Positions 53,716 to 64,000 are shown, counted from the first letter of the stretch. The stretch: DNA of 64,000 nt from Sulfuricurvum sp. (GCA_020721585.1 DYMK01000002.1:1-64000), one strand, 5' to 3'. Numbers and translations are program-made. The notes: a model not told the origin generated them from the sequence alone.

Positions 53716-54391
53716 TCATCGGGATATTAACGGTCACTTTTGACTCTTTGATCTCCACAAAGAGGTGATTTTCTTCGGCTAAATGGGTTAATTCAGGGAG
53801 GTATCTCCGATTAATCGTTTCGGCTGAAAGTTCGATGGAAAAAAGGGAATATTTAACGTTTTCAAATTTCACGTGTTCCCCTACTCGAAAATACAAACGG
53901 GTCAAAATGGCGTTATTCTCACGAAAAGCGTGGTAAATTTTGTTGAGCAATTTGATAAATAACTCTGCATTCAGTCGTATTTGGGGAAGGGTGGGATCCA
54001 ACTCTTTAAGATAGGCAATTGAGCTTCCAATGGAATTCGAGCTAATACACACATCAATGAGCGTGTAGATATTGACCAACTGACCCTCAGGTTTTTTCTT
54101 GGAAAAATTAAACGTAGGGAGTTGATAGAGTTTAATACCAATGGTCTCTTCATCTTCATACCCAATGGTGATACCAAAAAATTTAAAGCGACCAAATTCC
54201 AAATCCAATAGAGTGGTTTTAAATCCAAAAGAGGAGCTTGCGTAGGTTGTGGCTATTTTGTAGAGGGTAGAGGCTTCAACGGAACCCAAAAGGTGTTGTG
54301 CTTCGCCATTGAGGGAGATAATTTTTCCATTGGCATTAAAAAGGACAAAAGGATTGAAATCAAATTCAATCCACTGTTGATCGAAGGTCAT
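53705..54391 (-). CDS. PAS-like conserved protein coupled to rpoD
   Basis: 228 residues. Residues 8-80 read like a PAS domain (FNPFVLFNANGKIISLNGEAQHLLG is the usual opening). The C-terminal half (IYTLIDVCISSN, NAELFIKLLNKIYHAF) resembles a histidine-kinase dimerisation/ATPase region but lacks G-boxes and a phosphorylatable histidine motif. Its ATG overlaps the rpoD stop as TAATG, so it is translated together with the main sigma factor. Function unknown. Confidence 0.65.
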   Translation of the reverse strand: MTFDQQWIEFDFNPFVLFNANGKIISLNGEAQHLLGSVEASTLYKIATTYASSSFGFKTTLLDLEFGRFKFFGITIGYEDEETIGIKLYQLPTFNFSKKKPEGQLVNIYTLIDVCISSNSIGSSIAYLKELDPTLPQIRLNAELFIKLLNKIYHAFRENNAILTRLYFRVGEHVKFENVKYSLFSIELSAETINRRYLPELTHLAEENHLFVEIKESKVTVNIPMITK

Positions 54392-56259
54392 TAATCCTCG
54401 ATGTAGTTTTTAAGTTTACGACCCACTTTGGGGTGTTTGAGTTTTTTGATCGCACTGCTTTCGATTTGACGAACACGCTCACGGGTGACGTTAAGCTCTT
54501 TTCCGATCTCTTCAAGAGTACGGTCACTTTCGTCATCCATGATCCCAAAACGCATTTTAATAACTGCTTTTTCCCGCTCATTGAGTTGTTCTAAAACCCC
54601 TTCAATCTGCACTTTAAGGTCATCTTTTAAAATCGCATCGGAGGGGGAAATGGACATTTTATCTTCGATAAAGTCCCCAAAACGACCATCCTCTTCACTC
54701 CCGATAGGGGCTTCAAGTGAAATAGGCTCTTTAGTGATTTTGATCACGTTTTTCACTTTTTCGACCGAAAGACCAACTTCTTCAGCAATAGTTTCGACAT
54801 CGGGTTCTTTACCATGCTCTTGGAGGTGTTTACGCATGATTTTATTGATACGGTTGATGGTCTCAATCATATGGATCGGGATACGGATGGTGCGCGCTTG
54901 ATCGGCGATGGCACGGCTGATTGCTTGACGAATCCACCACGTTGCGTAGGTCGAGAATTTATACCCTTTTTGGTATTCAAACTTATCGACCGCTTTCATA
55001 AGCCCGATATTTCCCTCTTGAATCAAATCCAAAAACGGCAATCCACGGTTGGTATACCGTTTGGCAATGGAAACGACCAAACGGAGATTGGATTTTGCCA
55101 TACGGGTTTTTGCCATCTCAGAGATGCTTTTCCCCCGTTTGATTTGCTCCAAAATATCGGCAAGTTTTTCAGGTTCCATGTTAAAGCTCCCCTTGGAAGC
55201 CTCTTTGGTTTGGATCAATTTTTTGATCTCCATATAGGTGCTGACCATGGTTGCTTCAGGGACTTTTGCGGCTATCTCTTCTTTGGTCAAATCACAAATT
55301 TGGGTCAAAATGACCGTATGGTTTTTTTTGAGTTGCTCATTAAACAAGGGGAGTTTGTATTCCAACCGCTTAAGCTCTCGATCAAACCCCTCATCGCTGC
55401 GCAAGGCGGTTTCCATCGAACGAACTAACTCATTAATAAGCTTCGAGGTAGGTCCCAAATCCAACAATGCCTCTTTAAGGGTTTTTTTCTTGAAACTCAA
55501 AATGAGGAAAAAGAGGACGTAATCGGCATCCATCTCCTCAAGTGGTCGCTCTTCTAAGATTTTTTCGGTCGCTTTTGCCCACTCTTTTTTCGCTTTTTCG
55601 AGAGCTTTAAAGGAGGTAACGACTTTTTCAATCCGTTTTTTATCTTTGACCGAAGGGGCTTTTTCTTTGACCTCTTCATCATCTTCGAGCGCATCATCAT
55701 CGGTCTCGACTTCGGACTCCTCTTCATCACCATCCTCAAAACTTTTAAAAAGTTCTTTGACACGACGCTCACGATTAATCAGGGGATCTTTGTAATCAAG
55801 GATAAAATCAATGAGATAGGGAACCGAACAAATTGCATCAATAATGATCCCCTCACCCGCTTCCATCCGCTTGGAAATTTCAACTTCCTCTTCTTTGCTC
55901 AAAAGGGGAATTTGCCCCATTTCACGCAAATACATCCGCACGGGGGAATCCGAACGTGACCACTCTAACAATTCATGTTGCTTGAGAATATCAAACTGAT
56001 CGCTGGTCGCCTCTTCGATGTATTTTAGCTGCGCTACGCGTCGTGCTTCAGCTTCTTGTTGATTCAAAAGCTTGGCGTGTTCTGAGGAGGTAAAAAGGCA
56101 CGTTTTGTATTTTTCGGCCAGTTTTAAAATATTTTTGGCGTGGGTACCTGTGGGTTGTTTGTCGTATAACTCGACAATGGCTTCATAAGTGAGGCAATTT
56201 TTCGATTTATGTTCACTAAAGAGTGTTTCGAGTTGTTTGGTTAAATCTTTAACGCTCAT
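54391..56259 (-). CDS. rpoD: Primary sigma factor RpoD (sigma-70)
   Basis: 622 residues. Region 1.2 [18 protein letters not shown], an acidic insertion ([14 protein letters not shown]) before region 2, region 2 [20 protein letters not shown] and [13 protein letters not shown], region 3 and region 4 [20 protein letters not shown] are all intact. A hairpin separates it from adk upstream. The PAS-like gene follows with coupled translation. Confidence 0.97.
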   Translation of the reverse strand: MSVKDLTKQLETLFSEHKSKNCLTYEAIVELYDKQPTGTHAKNILKLAEKYKTCLFTSSEHAKLLNQQEAEARRVAQLKYIEEATSDQFDILKQHELLEWSRSDSPVRMYLREMGQIPLLSKEEEVEISKRMEAGEGIIIDAICSVPYLIDFILDYKDPLINRERRVKELFKSFEDGDEEESEVETDDDALEDDEEVKEKAPSVKDKKRIEKVVTSFKALEKAKKEWAKATEKILEERPLEEMDADYVLFFLILSFKKKTLKEALLDLGPTSKLINELVRSMETALRSDEGFDRELKRLEYKLPLFNEQLKKNHTVILTQICDLTKEEIAAKVPEATMVSTYMEIKKLIQTKEASKGSFNMEPEKLADILEQIKRGKSISEMAKTRMAKSNLRLVVSIAKRYTNRGLPFLDLIQEGNIGLMKAVDKFEYQKGYKFSTYATWWIRQAISRAIADQARTIRIPIHMIETINRINKIMRKHLQEHGKEPDVETIAEEVGLSVEKVKNVIKITKEPISLEAPIGSEEDGRFGDFIEDKMSISPSDAILKDDLKVQIEGVLEQLNEREKAVIKMRFGIMDDESDRTLEEIGKELNVTRERVRQIESSAIKKLKHPKVGRKLKNYIED

Positions 56260-56336
56260 TTGGTAGAAGCTCCCTGCGGTTTTAAAAAGAATCGGATTAT
56301 ACCGAAATTTTATTAAGCAAGGCTAATATACTTAAA

Positions 56337-56358
56337 TTACCCCTAAAAAAAGGGGTAA
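56337..56358 (-). terminator. Hairpin between adk and rpoD
   Basis: TTACCCCT (56337-56344), loop of six, AGGGGTAA (56351-56358): 8-bp perfect stem. On the minus strand it lies 15 bases after the adk stop and ends in TTT, a plausible partial terminator upstream of rpoD. Confidence 0.5.
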
Positions 56359-56372
56359 AAAGTCTCTATTCG

Positions 56373-57035
<663 letters not shown>

Positions 57036-57608
57036 TTAAATTTTTGAGAGGACAAATTCCTCTATATCGGCAACGATTTCTTCGATAAACCGTTCTCCAT
57101 CCACTTTGTGAAGGAGTCCTTGCGCCTCATAAAACTGTTCAATCCTCAAAAGGGGAGTAGTGTACACCTCCATCCGATTATTAAACACTTTTTCTTCATC
57201 GTCTGCTCCGCGCGCACGCCCCAAAACACGCTCCCGCGCTACGGCTTCACTCACCACAATTTCGATGACACTTACTAGCTCAATACGGGCTTCAAGACTC
57301 AAAAATTTGGTCAGCTCATGCATTTGCTCCAACGAGCGGGGATACCCATCGAACAAAATAATATCGTGAGGGGCATTTTTAATGGTGGTGACAATCGTCT
57401 CAAGGGCAATCTCAATGGGGACAATCAACCCTTGGGAAATAAAGCTATGGATCCGCTCACCTCGTGGTGTACCACGCGTCACTTCATCACGGAGAAGATC
57501 TCCCGTGGAGTAGTGGACAATGGCTTCATTGTTACGTGCGGCAATCATCTTTGCATCGGTCGTTTTACCGCAACCGGGTGCACCAATAATCAGAAATAAT
57601 TTTTTCAT
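57036..57608 (-). CDS. adk: Adenylate kinase, short Campylobacter-type form
   Basis: 190 residues: P-loop GAPGCGKTTD, YSTGDLLRDEV, LFDGYPRSLEQ, and a short LID (GRARGADDEEKVFNNRM). Campylobacter and Helicobacter carry this type next to aspS, as here with a 5-base gap. Its presence together with the long form is redundant unless the two differ in substrate; a related nucleoside monophosphate kinase role is possible. Confidence 0.88.
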   Translation of the reverse strand: MKKLFLIIGAPGCGKTTDAKMIAARNNEAIVHYSTGDLLRDEVTRGTPRGERIHSFISQGLIVPIEIALETIVTTIKNAPHDIILFDGYPRSLEQMHELTKFLSLEARIELVSVIEIVVSEAVARERVLGRARGADDEEKVFNNRMEVYTTPLLRIEQFYEAQGLLHKVDGERFIEEIVADIEEFVLSKI

Positions 57609-57613
57609 CCAAA

Positions 57614-59368
57614 CTACTTCGCGGTTTCACGGAGACGGATATGCAATTCACGCAATTGGGTTAATTCCACACTACTGGGAGCTTTGGTCATAATACACGA
57701 CGCTTTTTGAGTTTTTGGGAATGCGATTACGTCACGGATACTCTCTTTTTTGGACAATAGCATCATGAAACGGTCAAAGCCGATCGCAAATCCACCATGG
57801 GGTGGCGCGCCGAATTTGAGTGCATCAAGGAGGAATCCGAATTTCTCTTGCGCTTCTTCTTCACCGATCCCCAAAAGGCTAAAAATTTGCTCTTGAAGGG
57901 CTTGTTTATGAATACGGATTGATCCGCCACCAAGTTCAGTTCCGTTAAGGACAATGTCGTATGCGATGGATTCAATATCCTCAAGGTGTTCATGATTCAA
58001 ATCCCGCGGCATGGTGAAGGGGTGGTGAAGCGCTTTGACGCGACCCTCTTCGATCTCGAACATCGGAAAATCAACCACCCATACAAACTCAAAACGATCT
58101 TTGTCAATCAAATTCATTTTTTCATGCTCGGCGATGAAAATACGGAAACGTCCCATATAATCCCACACCGTTTTTTTATCCCCCGCACCGAAGAAGACCA
58201 CATCGCCCACTTCCATACCGGTACGATCGATGAGGAGTTGTAAATCTTCAGGGGAAAAGAATTTTTCTAATGGACCTTTGAGACCATCCTCTTTCATTTG
58301 GAAATAACCAAGACCTTTGGCTCCAAATTTGCGTACATACTCTTCAAAACTTTTCATTTCGCGCTTAGAAAAGACCAAATCGGCGTTGGGAACACGCAAC
58401 GCTTTGATACGGTTCATCTTGGGATTGGCAGCAATGGCGGTAAAAATCTCATTGTCACACCGGGCAAAAATATCGATCACATCCACCATTTTAAGATCAT
58501 ACCGAAGGTCGGGTTTATCCGATCCGTACCACTCCATCGCATCGTTGTATTTAATACGGTTAAAAGGGGCAGTAACCGTATGCCCTGCACTGGCAAACAT
58601 CGCCGTAATAAGTTCTTCGGCAACACGAATAACGTCTTCTTGGTTACAAAAAGACATTTCAACGTCGATTTGGGTAAATTCAGGTTGACGATCAGCACGC
58701 AAATCTTCGTCACGAAAACATTTGGCAATTTGAAAATAGCGGTCAAATCCTCCTACCATCAAAAGCTGTTTGAAAAGCTGTGGTGATTGGGGAAGGGCGT
58801 AAAAATCCCCCTCATGCACACGACTGGGTACAAGATAATCCCGCGCACCCTCAGGGGTTGATTTGGTCAAAATGGGGGTTTCAACTTCCAAAAATCCTAA
58901 CGAATCGAGGACATTACGCGCCGCAATGGCCGCTTTGGAACGAAGTTTAAACGTTTTGTACATTTCAGGATTACGCAAATCCAAATAACGGTACTTCAAA
59001 CGGGTCTCTTCACCCACACTGTTATCACCGATCACAAAAGGGACGGGCTCGGAACGGTTCTCAATAATGAGTTCCTCAACGACCACTTCAATCGCACCGG
59101 TTTGAAGACGGGGATTTACCAATCCCTCACCTCTGGCACGAATACGACCATGGGCAATCAAGACAAATTCATCGCGCACATCACTGGCAAGCTTATGGGC
59201 GTGTGCATTATCCGCAGGATCACACACCAGCTGAATTAAACCGCTTTTATCGCGTAAATCAATAAAGACGATACCACCATGATCACGGTAACTGTTCGCC
59301 CAACCACATAAAACGACGCTTTCGCCAACGTTTTTCTCACTTAAATCGGTACAAAAATGACTTCTCAA
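57614..59368 (-). CDS. aspS: Aspartyl-tRNA synthetase (probably non-discriminating)
   Basis: 584 residues: OB-fold anticodon domain ([19 protein letters not shown]), class II motif 2 [20 protein letters not shown], bacterial GAD insertion domain, motif 3 [12 protein letters not shown]. Start is TTG 59368, with AAGGA 7 bases before it. In Campylobacterota this enzyme usually also charges tRNA-Asn for amidation by GatCAB; that is family knowledge, not seen here. A broken copy of its first codons lies at 33.97-34.13 kb. Confidence 0.96.
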   Translation of the reverse strand: MRSHFCTDLSEKNVGESVVLCGWANSYRDHGGIVFIDLRDKSGLIQLVCDPADNAHAHKLASDVRDEFVLIAHGRIRARGEGLVNPRLQTGAIEVVVEELIIENRSEPVPFVIGDNSVGEETRLKYRYLDLRNPEMYKTFKLRSKAAIAARNVLDSLGFLEVETPILTKSTPEGARDYLVPSRVHEGDFYALPQSPQLFKQLLMVGGFDRYFQIAKCFRDEDLRADRQPEFTQIDVEMSFCNQEDVIRVAEELITAMFASAGHTVTAPFNRIKYNDAMEWYGSDKPDLRYDLKMVDVIDIFARCDNEIFTAIAANPKMNRIKALRVPNADLVFSKREMKSFEEYVRKFGAKGLGYFQMKEDGLKGPLEKFFSPEDLQLLIDRTGMEVGDVVFFGAGDKKTVWDYMGRFRIFIAEHEKMNLIDKDRFEFVWVVDFPMFEIEEGRVKALHHPFTMPRDLNHEHLEDIESIAYDIVLNGTELGGGSIRIHKQALQEQIFSLLGIGEEEAQEKFGFLLDALKFGAPPHGGFAIGFDRFMMLLSKKESIRDVIAFPKTQKASCIMTKAPSSVELTQLRELHIRLRETAK

Positions 59369-59397
59369 ATCAAAGTCCTTTGGGTTTATTTTTCGCC

Positions 59398-59403
59398 ATT
59401 ATA
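59398..59403 (-). promoter_or_regulatory. -10 box for aspS-adk-adk
   Basis: TATAAT on the minus strand, 30 bases before the TTG start. The same box is preserved in the aspS ghost near 34.11 kb. Confidence 0.45.
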
Positions 59404-59519
59404 ACCATTAGAAACTTGTGGTTTGATAATATATCCAAGGGGGAAATCCCTACAGTTTGGTTTTAAGCGTTACGTGCTAGACTTTAGGGATACTATACAA
59501 ATTATAAGGAGTGTTTATT

Positions 59520-60251
59520 ATGGATTTCGTTTTATCTCCCCAAAAAATTGTCATTATGATGAGTCTTTCCGCCGTTTTTTCCGGGTGTGTTGATCCCTAT
59601 TACGCTCCTACTACGCGCTACCAACCCTCCCCTACGCGATATTACTCGTCTCCTGCACCTCGTTATGTTGCACCAACGCCTCGTTATGTTACACCAACGC
59701 CAGTGTATGTACCTCAACAAGCCCCCACACAAGTTATCGTTGTCCCCTCTTCACGACGATCTACCTATTATCCGTCACATTCTCGTGATTCAGATCGTAT
59801 GGATCGCTACGATCATACTAGCCGTTATCGCAATAGTGCAAGCCAAATGGATCTACAGCCACAAACTATGAACAAGAACAATCACTTCGTTGATACCCCT
59901 CGTATTCGTAATGGTTTCGATCGTATGGATAATCGTTCCACACCAATGCAAAATAGCGCACGGCAGATGGACAATCGGGTCAATCCCATCGTTCAACCAA
60001 CGCCACAACCGATGGTGCAACCCCGTATCGATAATCGCCCAACGCCACAACCGATAGTGCAACCCCGTATCGATAATCGCCCAACTTTCCAACCAACGCC
60101 TACCGTACAACCCAGACCAACACCAGCAATGCAGCCACAGCCACGTATAGAGAGTCGTCCTACACCCATGGCACAACCAACACCACCATCGACGCAACCC
60201 AAAAAAGTCAATAATAACGCCAATCAAACCCCGTCTGGTTTAGCACGCTAA
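59520..60251 (+). CDS. Pro/Gln/Arg-rich putative lipoprotein with tandem repeats
   Basis: 243 residues. ATG 59520 is preferred (AAGGA 9 bases before it); a GTG at 59511 is directly on the ribosome site. A hydrophobic leader ends in SAVFSGC at Cys23, a near-consensus lipobox. The mature part is low complexity: Tyr/Pro repeats (PRYVAPTPRYVTPTP), then DNR- and PQP-rich repeats, including two 14-residue units PQPMVQPRIDNRPT. No globular domain is visible; probably an extended cell-surface or envelope protein. No homology recognised. Confidence 0.7.
   Translation: MDFVLSPQKIVIMMSLSAVFSGCVDPYYAPTTRYQPSPTRYYSSPAPRYVAPTPRYVTPTPVYVPQQAPTQVIVVPSSRRSTYYPSHSRDSDRMDRYDHTSRYRNSASQMDLQPQTMNKNNHFVDTPRIRNGFDRMDNRSTPMQNSARQMDNRVNPIVQPTPQPMVQPRIDNRPTPQPIVQPRIDNRPTFQPTPTVQPRPTPAMQPQPRIESRPTPMAQPTPPSTQPKKVNNNANQTPSGLAR
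60003..60086 (+). repeat. 42-bp tandem repeat inside the lipoprotein gene
   Basis: Two adjacent 42-bp units, 60003-60044 and 60045-60086, differing by about one base and keeping the reading frame. They encode the 14-residue unit and are a likely site of length variation by slippage. Confidence 0.75.
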
Positions 60252-60331
60252 TCAAAAAAATCGGTAAGCTAAAAAGCCTTGTATCCTTTCCATGATACAA
60301 TGGCTTTTATTAAAATGATAAGGATTTTTTG

Positions 60332-61474
60332 ATGTCGATTGACTTCTCCCAACTTCCCCATACCCCCATGTACATTTGTGAATTAGCGCGTTTGGAAAAA
60401 AACCTTCAGCTCATGCAACGGGTTAAAAACGAATCCGGTGCCAAAATTATCCTCGCCCTCAAGGGGTTTGCGATGTGGTCTACGTTTGATGTGGTAGGAA
60501 ATTATTTGCAAGGTTGTACCGCCAGTGGTTTGCACGAAGCCAAACTGGCCCGTGAAAAAATGGACAAAGAGGTGCATACCTATTCTCCCGCGTTTAAAGA
60601 CGACGAGATTGAGGAAATTGCCCGGATTAGCGATGATATTGTCTTTAATTCCCCCGCCCAATTTCACCGCTATTATGCTCGAGTCAAAGCCATTAATCCA
60701 ACCATCAAGGTCTCATTACGGGTCAATCCTGAATACTCTTCCAGTCCTGTTGATCTGTATAACCCCTGTGGTCTGTACAGTCGTTTGGGGACGACCTTGG
60801 CAAATTTTGATGAATCGATTGTCTCGAAACTTGATGGACTTAATTTTCATGCGTTGTGCGAACAAAATGTCGATGCGCTAGAGGGGGTATTGGAGGCGTT
60901 TGAAGCAAAATTTGGCGCGTATATCGATGGGATGCATTATGTTAATTTCGGCGGAGGACACCATATTACCCGTGTCGATTATGACGTTGATCGTCTCATT
61001 GAAGTGATTCAAAATTTCAAAGCACGCCATAACAACATCACCGTCTATCTCGAACCCGGAGAAGCCGTAGGATGGCAAACGGGGGTATTGGTTGCATCGG
61101 TACTGGACATTATTGATAACGGAATGAAAATCGCCATTCTCGATACCTCAGCCGAAGCCCATATGCCCGATACGCTGGCAATGCCCTATCGCGCGATGGT
61201 ACGACACTCTGGTGAAGCGGGGGAAAAAGCCCATACGTACCGTTTTGGGGGTAATACCTGTTTGGCAGGGGACATCATGGGGGAGTATTCGTTTGATGAA
61301 CCGCTTACAATAGGAGACAAGATCATCTTTGAAGACCAAATTCATTACACGTTTGTTAAAAACACCACGTTTAATGGGATAAAACTCCCCTCACTGGCGT
61401 TATTAGACCCCAAAGGAGAGCTTACCATCGTTCATGAATTCGGGTATGAGGATTATCGTAATCGCCTCTCGTAA
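60332..61474 (+). CDS. nspC: Carboxynorspermidine/carboxyspermidine decarboxylase
   Basis: PLP enzyme completing (nor)spermidine synthesis. 380 residues of the alanine-racemase-fold decarboxylase type: the PLP lysine in LALKGFAMW near 41, HALCEQN near 170, NFGGGHHI near 208 and YLEPGEAVGW near 240. ATG 60332 follows AAGGA. It works with the dehydrogenase at 10.3-11.4 kb. Confidence 0.94.
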   Translation: MSIDFSQLPHTPMYICELARLEKNLQLMQRVKNESGAKIILALKGFAMWSTFDVVGNYLQGCTASGLHEAKLAREKMDKEVHTYSPAFKDDEIEEIARISDDIVFNSPAQFHRYYARVKAINPTIKVSLRVNPEYSSSPVDLYNPCGLYSRLGTTLANFDESIVSKLDGLNFHALCEQNVDALEGVLEAFEAKFGAYIDGMHYVNFGGGHHITRVDYDVDRLIEVIQNFKARHNNITVYLEPGEAVGWQTGVLVASVLDIIDNGMKIAILDTSAEAHMPDTLAMPYRAMVRHSGEAGEKAHTYRFGGNTCLAGDIMGEYSFDEPLTIGDKIIFEDQIHYTFVKNTTFNGIKLPSLALLDPKGELTIVHEFGYEDYRNRLS

Positions 61475-61517
61475 GACGCAAGGAGACTACGAACGTGATT
61501 TGGAATCTCCTTTTTAG

Positions 61518-61538
61518 ACCCTGAATCGAGTTCAGGGT
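61518..61538. repeat. Family B hairpin after nspC
   Basis: ACCCTGAA-TCGAG-TTCAGGGT followed by GAC, the same form as the hairpins at 425-445, 458-478 and 43585-43605. It lies between convergent nspC and the ATP-grasp gene and may act as a terminator for either. Confidence 0.6.
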
Positions 61539-61562
61539 GACGAAATCAGACTAAAGGGGGCA

Positions 61563-62603
61563 TTAGCGTTGAAACACTTTGCCCACTTCCTGCGCCAATT
61601 GTGGTTGGGTAGTAATCCCCACACACGAACAATTGATTTCGCTAAGGATATAGCGATCATTCCCCGCTTCATCGTAATCCATAATGTAATCCATCGTCCA
61701 CAATAACGGAAAATTTTTCCCTTGTAAATAGGGCTTAATCGCATCAAATGCGTTAAGGGTGAGTTTCACCACCTCTTTCCATTTTGGATCATTTGGCGTG
61801 TCATATTGGTAATGCGCGCCACTAAATAAAGTAGCTGAAAACTCCCCCTCTTTGGGTTTTTTATGGACGACACTCATGGGTTGATCGTTAATAATTAACA
61901 CCCGAATCTCCCCCTCACTAATACGGGGTAAATAGCGACATCCGACAAATCCACTTTTTCCTTGAAAATAGTGCAATTCAGACTCATCAATATCATCATC
62001 AAAATTCTCTTCAAACGTTCCTAAGAATTCTTCCATCGTATGGTAGTAATATTTGACATTATTGACCGCTTCGGTGGAGACAATACTCCCATCCTCTTTG
62101 AGTTCGACCAGATAAACCCCCTCTCCTGTCGAGCCATAATTGACTTTAAGGACATATTTTTTCTCTTTGATGAGGCGATGGGGGAAATGGGTTTCAAACG
62201 CTTCAAAATTGGGGTAAAACTCGGTGGTATTGTCACAAAACGGGGAATCTTTGAGTTTGTATAAGATGTCTTTGAAATTAAGGTTAATCATCACATCAGG
62301 ATGGGTTTGCACCTCTGCTCCCGCATCGCTGAGCTGTTTTAAAAAATAAAAGTACTCATCGACCCGCTTGAGATTACCCGGATTGATGCGGCTGACCACA
62401 ATAAGGGATTTTCCTTCCCCTTGTTTGAGAATATAGTCTTTAAGGAGTTCCCGTTTTTTGTGGGTATAAAAGACAATTTCCCCCTCACACTGGGCATGGT
62501 GTTGGATCGCTTTTTGGATCACTTTGGTATCGGCTCGAAACCCATCGACCCCTTTATCGCTCCCTTTGGCGTATTCGATTATAACGAGATAACGTTCTTC
62601 CAT
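61563..62603 (-). CDS. Cj0069-like ATP-grasp-type protein
   Basis: 346 residues, similar in character to the uncharacterised Cj0069 family of Campylobacter. The chain has an N-terminal Rossmann-like part (YLVIIEYAKGSDKGVDG) and an ATP-grasp-like C-terminal half: KKYVLKVNYGSTGEGVYLV, EIRVLIINDQP, LLWTMDYIMD and YILSEINCSCVGI, where the last acidic Asn/Glu pair would bind metal. It would form a peptide-like or ester bond on an unknown substrate. 67 bases downstream of pdxA. Confidence 0.7.
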   Translation of the reverse strand: MEERYLVIIEYAKGSDKGVDGFRADTKVIQKAIQHHAQCEGEIVFYTHKKRELLKDYILKQGEGKSLIVVSRINPGNLKRVDEYFYFLKQLSDAGAEVQTHPDVMINLNFKDILYKLKDSPFCDNTTEFYPNFEAFETHFPHRLIKEKKYVLKVNYGSTGEGVYLVELKEDGSIVSTEAVNNVKYYYHTMEEFLGTFEENFDDDIDESELHYFQGKSGFVGCRYLPRISEGEIRVLIINDQPMSVVHKKPKEGEFSATLFSGAHYQYDTPNDPKWKEVVKLTLNAFDAIKPYLQGKNFPLLWTMDYIMDYDEAGNDRYILSEINCSCVGITTQPQLAQEVGKVFQR

Positions 62604-62670
62604 TCTTACTGCTCCTTATCATGTTGGTAGTATTATCCTACGAAATAATTACCAAAAGATAACTGAATGG

Positions 62671-63585
62671 TTAGAAGTGAAGGGCTGCTTTTACCGCATT
62701 ACTATAACTCACGGTAGAGGCTTTATTGCAGTAGGCAATGTCAAATGCCGTTCCATGATCCACTGACGTACGGATAATGGGCAGTCCCAAAGAGACGTTA
62801 ATTCCTTCATCAAAATAGAGGGCTTTGAGTGGTGCCAATCCTTGATCATGATACATCGCCACCATCATCCGCGTATGGGCGCGAAAACGGGGGGTAAAGG
62901 CAATATCAGGGACAATCGCCCCAAAAAAAATGGTTTTCCCTAAGGTAGTATTAACGTGTGCAATGGCTGCTTCAATGATCCGCTCTTCATCCCCCAATAC
63001 CCCATGATCCCCCGCATGCGGATTAAGCCCCAACACCGCAATACGCTCTTCCTGCGTGGTGGCATAGAGTCGAAGTAAAAAATCACTGATCCCCTCAAAG
63101 GTAATATGAGATGCCACGTCACGCAAGGGGATATGTTCGGTATAGAGTGCTACATAAAGTTTTTCGCATCCCAACATCATGATTGCATTCGAGTCAAAAA
63201 AATCACGCAACGCATCGGTGTGACCGACATAGTCAATCCCTGCACGTTTCCACGCCTCTTTGTGGATCGGGAGGGTGACGATCCCATCAACGGCTTTGGA
63301 CTTGGCTAACTCCATCGCCATTTTAAAGGAGTCATAGCTGTAGCGACCACTTTTGGCACTCACTTTTCCCGCTTCAATGACAAATTCACCCCCCACTTTG
63401 ACCATACTAAAATCATTAGGACATTGGGTGTGTAAGAGACGTGCGGCCTGATGCGCCATAGTGTAGTTGATGCAATACAAGGGTTGACAAAGGTGCTTGA
63501 TGGTCTCATGCGCTTTAAGGAGTATCTCAAATCCCACCCCATTGAGATCCCCCACACTAATGGCAAGCCGTTTTAGCGTTGACAT
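62671..63585 (-). CDS. pdxA: 4-hydroxythreonine-4-phosphate dehydrogenase
   Basis: Step in pyridoxal phosphate synthesis (DXP-dependent route). 304 residues: GDLNGVGFEI at the N-terminus, LPIHKEAW and GHTDALRDF near 106-128, GLNPHAGDHG near 200 and MYHDQGLAPLKAL near 243 with metal-binding histidines. It overlaps the pdxJ stop by 13 bases; PdxJ uses its product. Confidence 0.95.
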   Translation of the reverse strand: MSTLKRLAISVGDLNGVGFEILLKAHETIKHLCQPLYCINYTMAHQAARLLHTQCPNDFSMVKVGGEFVIEAGKVSAKSGRYSYDSFKMAMELAKSKAVDGIVTLPIHKEAWKRAGIDYVGHTDALRDFFDSNAIMMLGCEKLYVALYTEHIPLRDVASHITFEGISDFLLRLYATTQEERIAVLGLNPHAGDHGVLGDEERIIEAAIAHVNTTLGKTIFFGAIVPDIAFTPRFRAHTRMMVAMYHDQGLAPLKALYFDEGINVSLGLPIIRTSVDHGTAFDIAYCNKASTVSYSNAVKAALHF

Positions 63586-64000
63586 AAATGCTTCATCTCT
63601 TTGACCGCTTGAGCTAGACCTGTAAAAATAGAACGGGCAATGACCGACTGACCGATATTAAGCTCTTGGATGGTATCAATAGCGACAATGGCGGAGGTGT
63701 TTTGGTAATTTAATCCATGCCCAGCGGCCACTTTGAGTCCCAACATTCGCGCTCGGTTGGCGGCATCCACAAGTGCATCGTACGCCACATTAAGATGGGA
63801 GTCCAACGCTTTTCGACTCAGATGGCGCAGCGATTGAATGGCATGGTGACTAAAGGCAAGAGAACTGTAACGCATCGCATAGATATTGGCGTAACTGCCT
63901 GTGTGCAATTCGACCCAATGGGTTCCCAATTCGGAGGCAAGGTTCACCGATTCTTGGGTGGGATCGATGAACAAAGAGACCTCAATCTCTTCGGCTTGAA
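63573..64000 (-). CDS. pdxJ: Pyridoxine 5'-phosphate synthase, 3' part (runs off the window)
   Basis: Condenses 1-deoxyxylulose 5-phosphate with the PdxA product to pyridoxine phosphate. Only the C-terminal part of about 142 residues is inside the window; the frame stays open to the right edge (AEEIEVSLFIDP). WVELHTGSYA, AAGHGLNY and LNIGQSVIARSIF are conserved PdxJ segments. Intact as far as visible. Confidence 0.93.
   Translation of the reverse strand, partial: QAEEIEVSLFIDPTQESVNLASELGTHWVELHTGSYANIYAMRYSSLAFSHHAIQSLRHLSRKALDSHLNVAYDALVDAANRARMLGLKVAAGHGLNYQNTSAIVAIDTIQELNIGQSVIARSIFTGLAQAVKEMKHLCQR

Noticed and set aside
60003-60086. CRISPR array
   Set aside because: Only two adjacent units without spacers, and they are in frame within a coding gene.

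Overview
The window is chromosomal DNA from a Campylobacterota (epsilonproteobacterial) bacterium, most likely a free-living chemolithotroph near Sulfuricurvum or Sulfurimonas. This rests on gene content read from the sequence: the carboxynorspermidine polyamine route (dehydrogenase at 10.3-11.4 kb, nspC at 60.3-61.5 kb), aconitase B, a type-E succinate:quinone oxidoreductase, a short Campylobacter-type adenylate kinase directly behind aspS, a Cj0069-like ATP-grasp protein and a DUF1104-like peptide. No database search was possible, so the genus is an inference.

Layout. 0-0.5 kb holds no gene but is dense in hairpin repeats. 0.5-7.5 kb (minus strand): htpG, then a tightly packed operon glmU-coaBC-prepilin peptidase-LptF/G permease-truA. 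7.6-11.9 kb: trmA, an exported rhodanese, an odd receiver/ribbon-helix-helix protein, tRNA-Glu, carboxynorspermidine dehydrogenase, dgkA. 11.95-16.7 kb is an AT-rich two-gene island (SF1 helicase with DUF4145-like N-terminus, plus TPR/beta-barrel protein) between two near-identical 41-bp direct repeats. 16.9-19.7 kb: thiL-truD-psd. 19.9-28.5 kb (plus): sdhABE, ftsK, acnB. 28.6-33.7 kb: assimilatory nitrate reductase, nitrite reductase and siroheme synthesis genes. 33.7-40.7 kb: a two-component system with a c-type cytochrome and a TolC/DevBCA-type exporter, bordered by a broken tolC copy and a ghost of aspS. 40.7-45 kb: nitrate ABC uptake operon with a porin. 45-49.8 kb: Tat-exported superoxide dismutase, zinc-ribbon protein, carbonic anhydrase/SulP pair, Rrf2 regulator, TonB. 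49.9-53.7 kb: hemL, a Septu-like AAA ATPase/HNH pair, an AtpZ-like gene and a small membrane protein. 53.7-59.4 kb (minus): aspS-adk-adk-rpoD-PAS-like protein. 59.5-64 kb: a Pro/Gln-rich lipoprotein, nspC, an ATP-grasp protein, pdxA and the 3' part of pdxJ, cut by the window edge.

How the genes work together. Nitrate enters through NrtABD (perhaps after the porin), is reduced by NarB and NirA, and CobA plus the precorrin-2 dehydrogenase make the siroheme NirA needs. SdhABE and AcnB are TCA-cycle enzymes that can run reductively in autotrophic relatives. The SulP/carbonic anhydrase pair fits bicarbonate uptake. Two accessory loci look like mobile-element defence: the Septu-like pair inserted without scar in the hemL operon, and the helicase/TPR pair, whose function I do not recognise and which is the best candidate here for an undescribed system.
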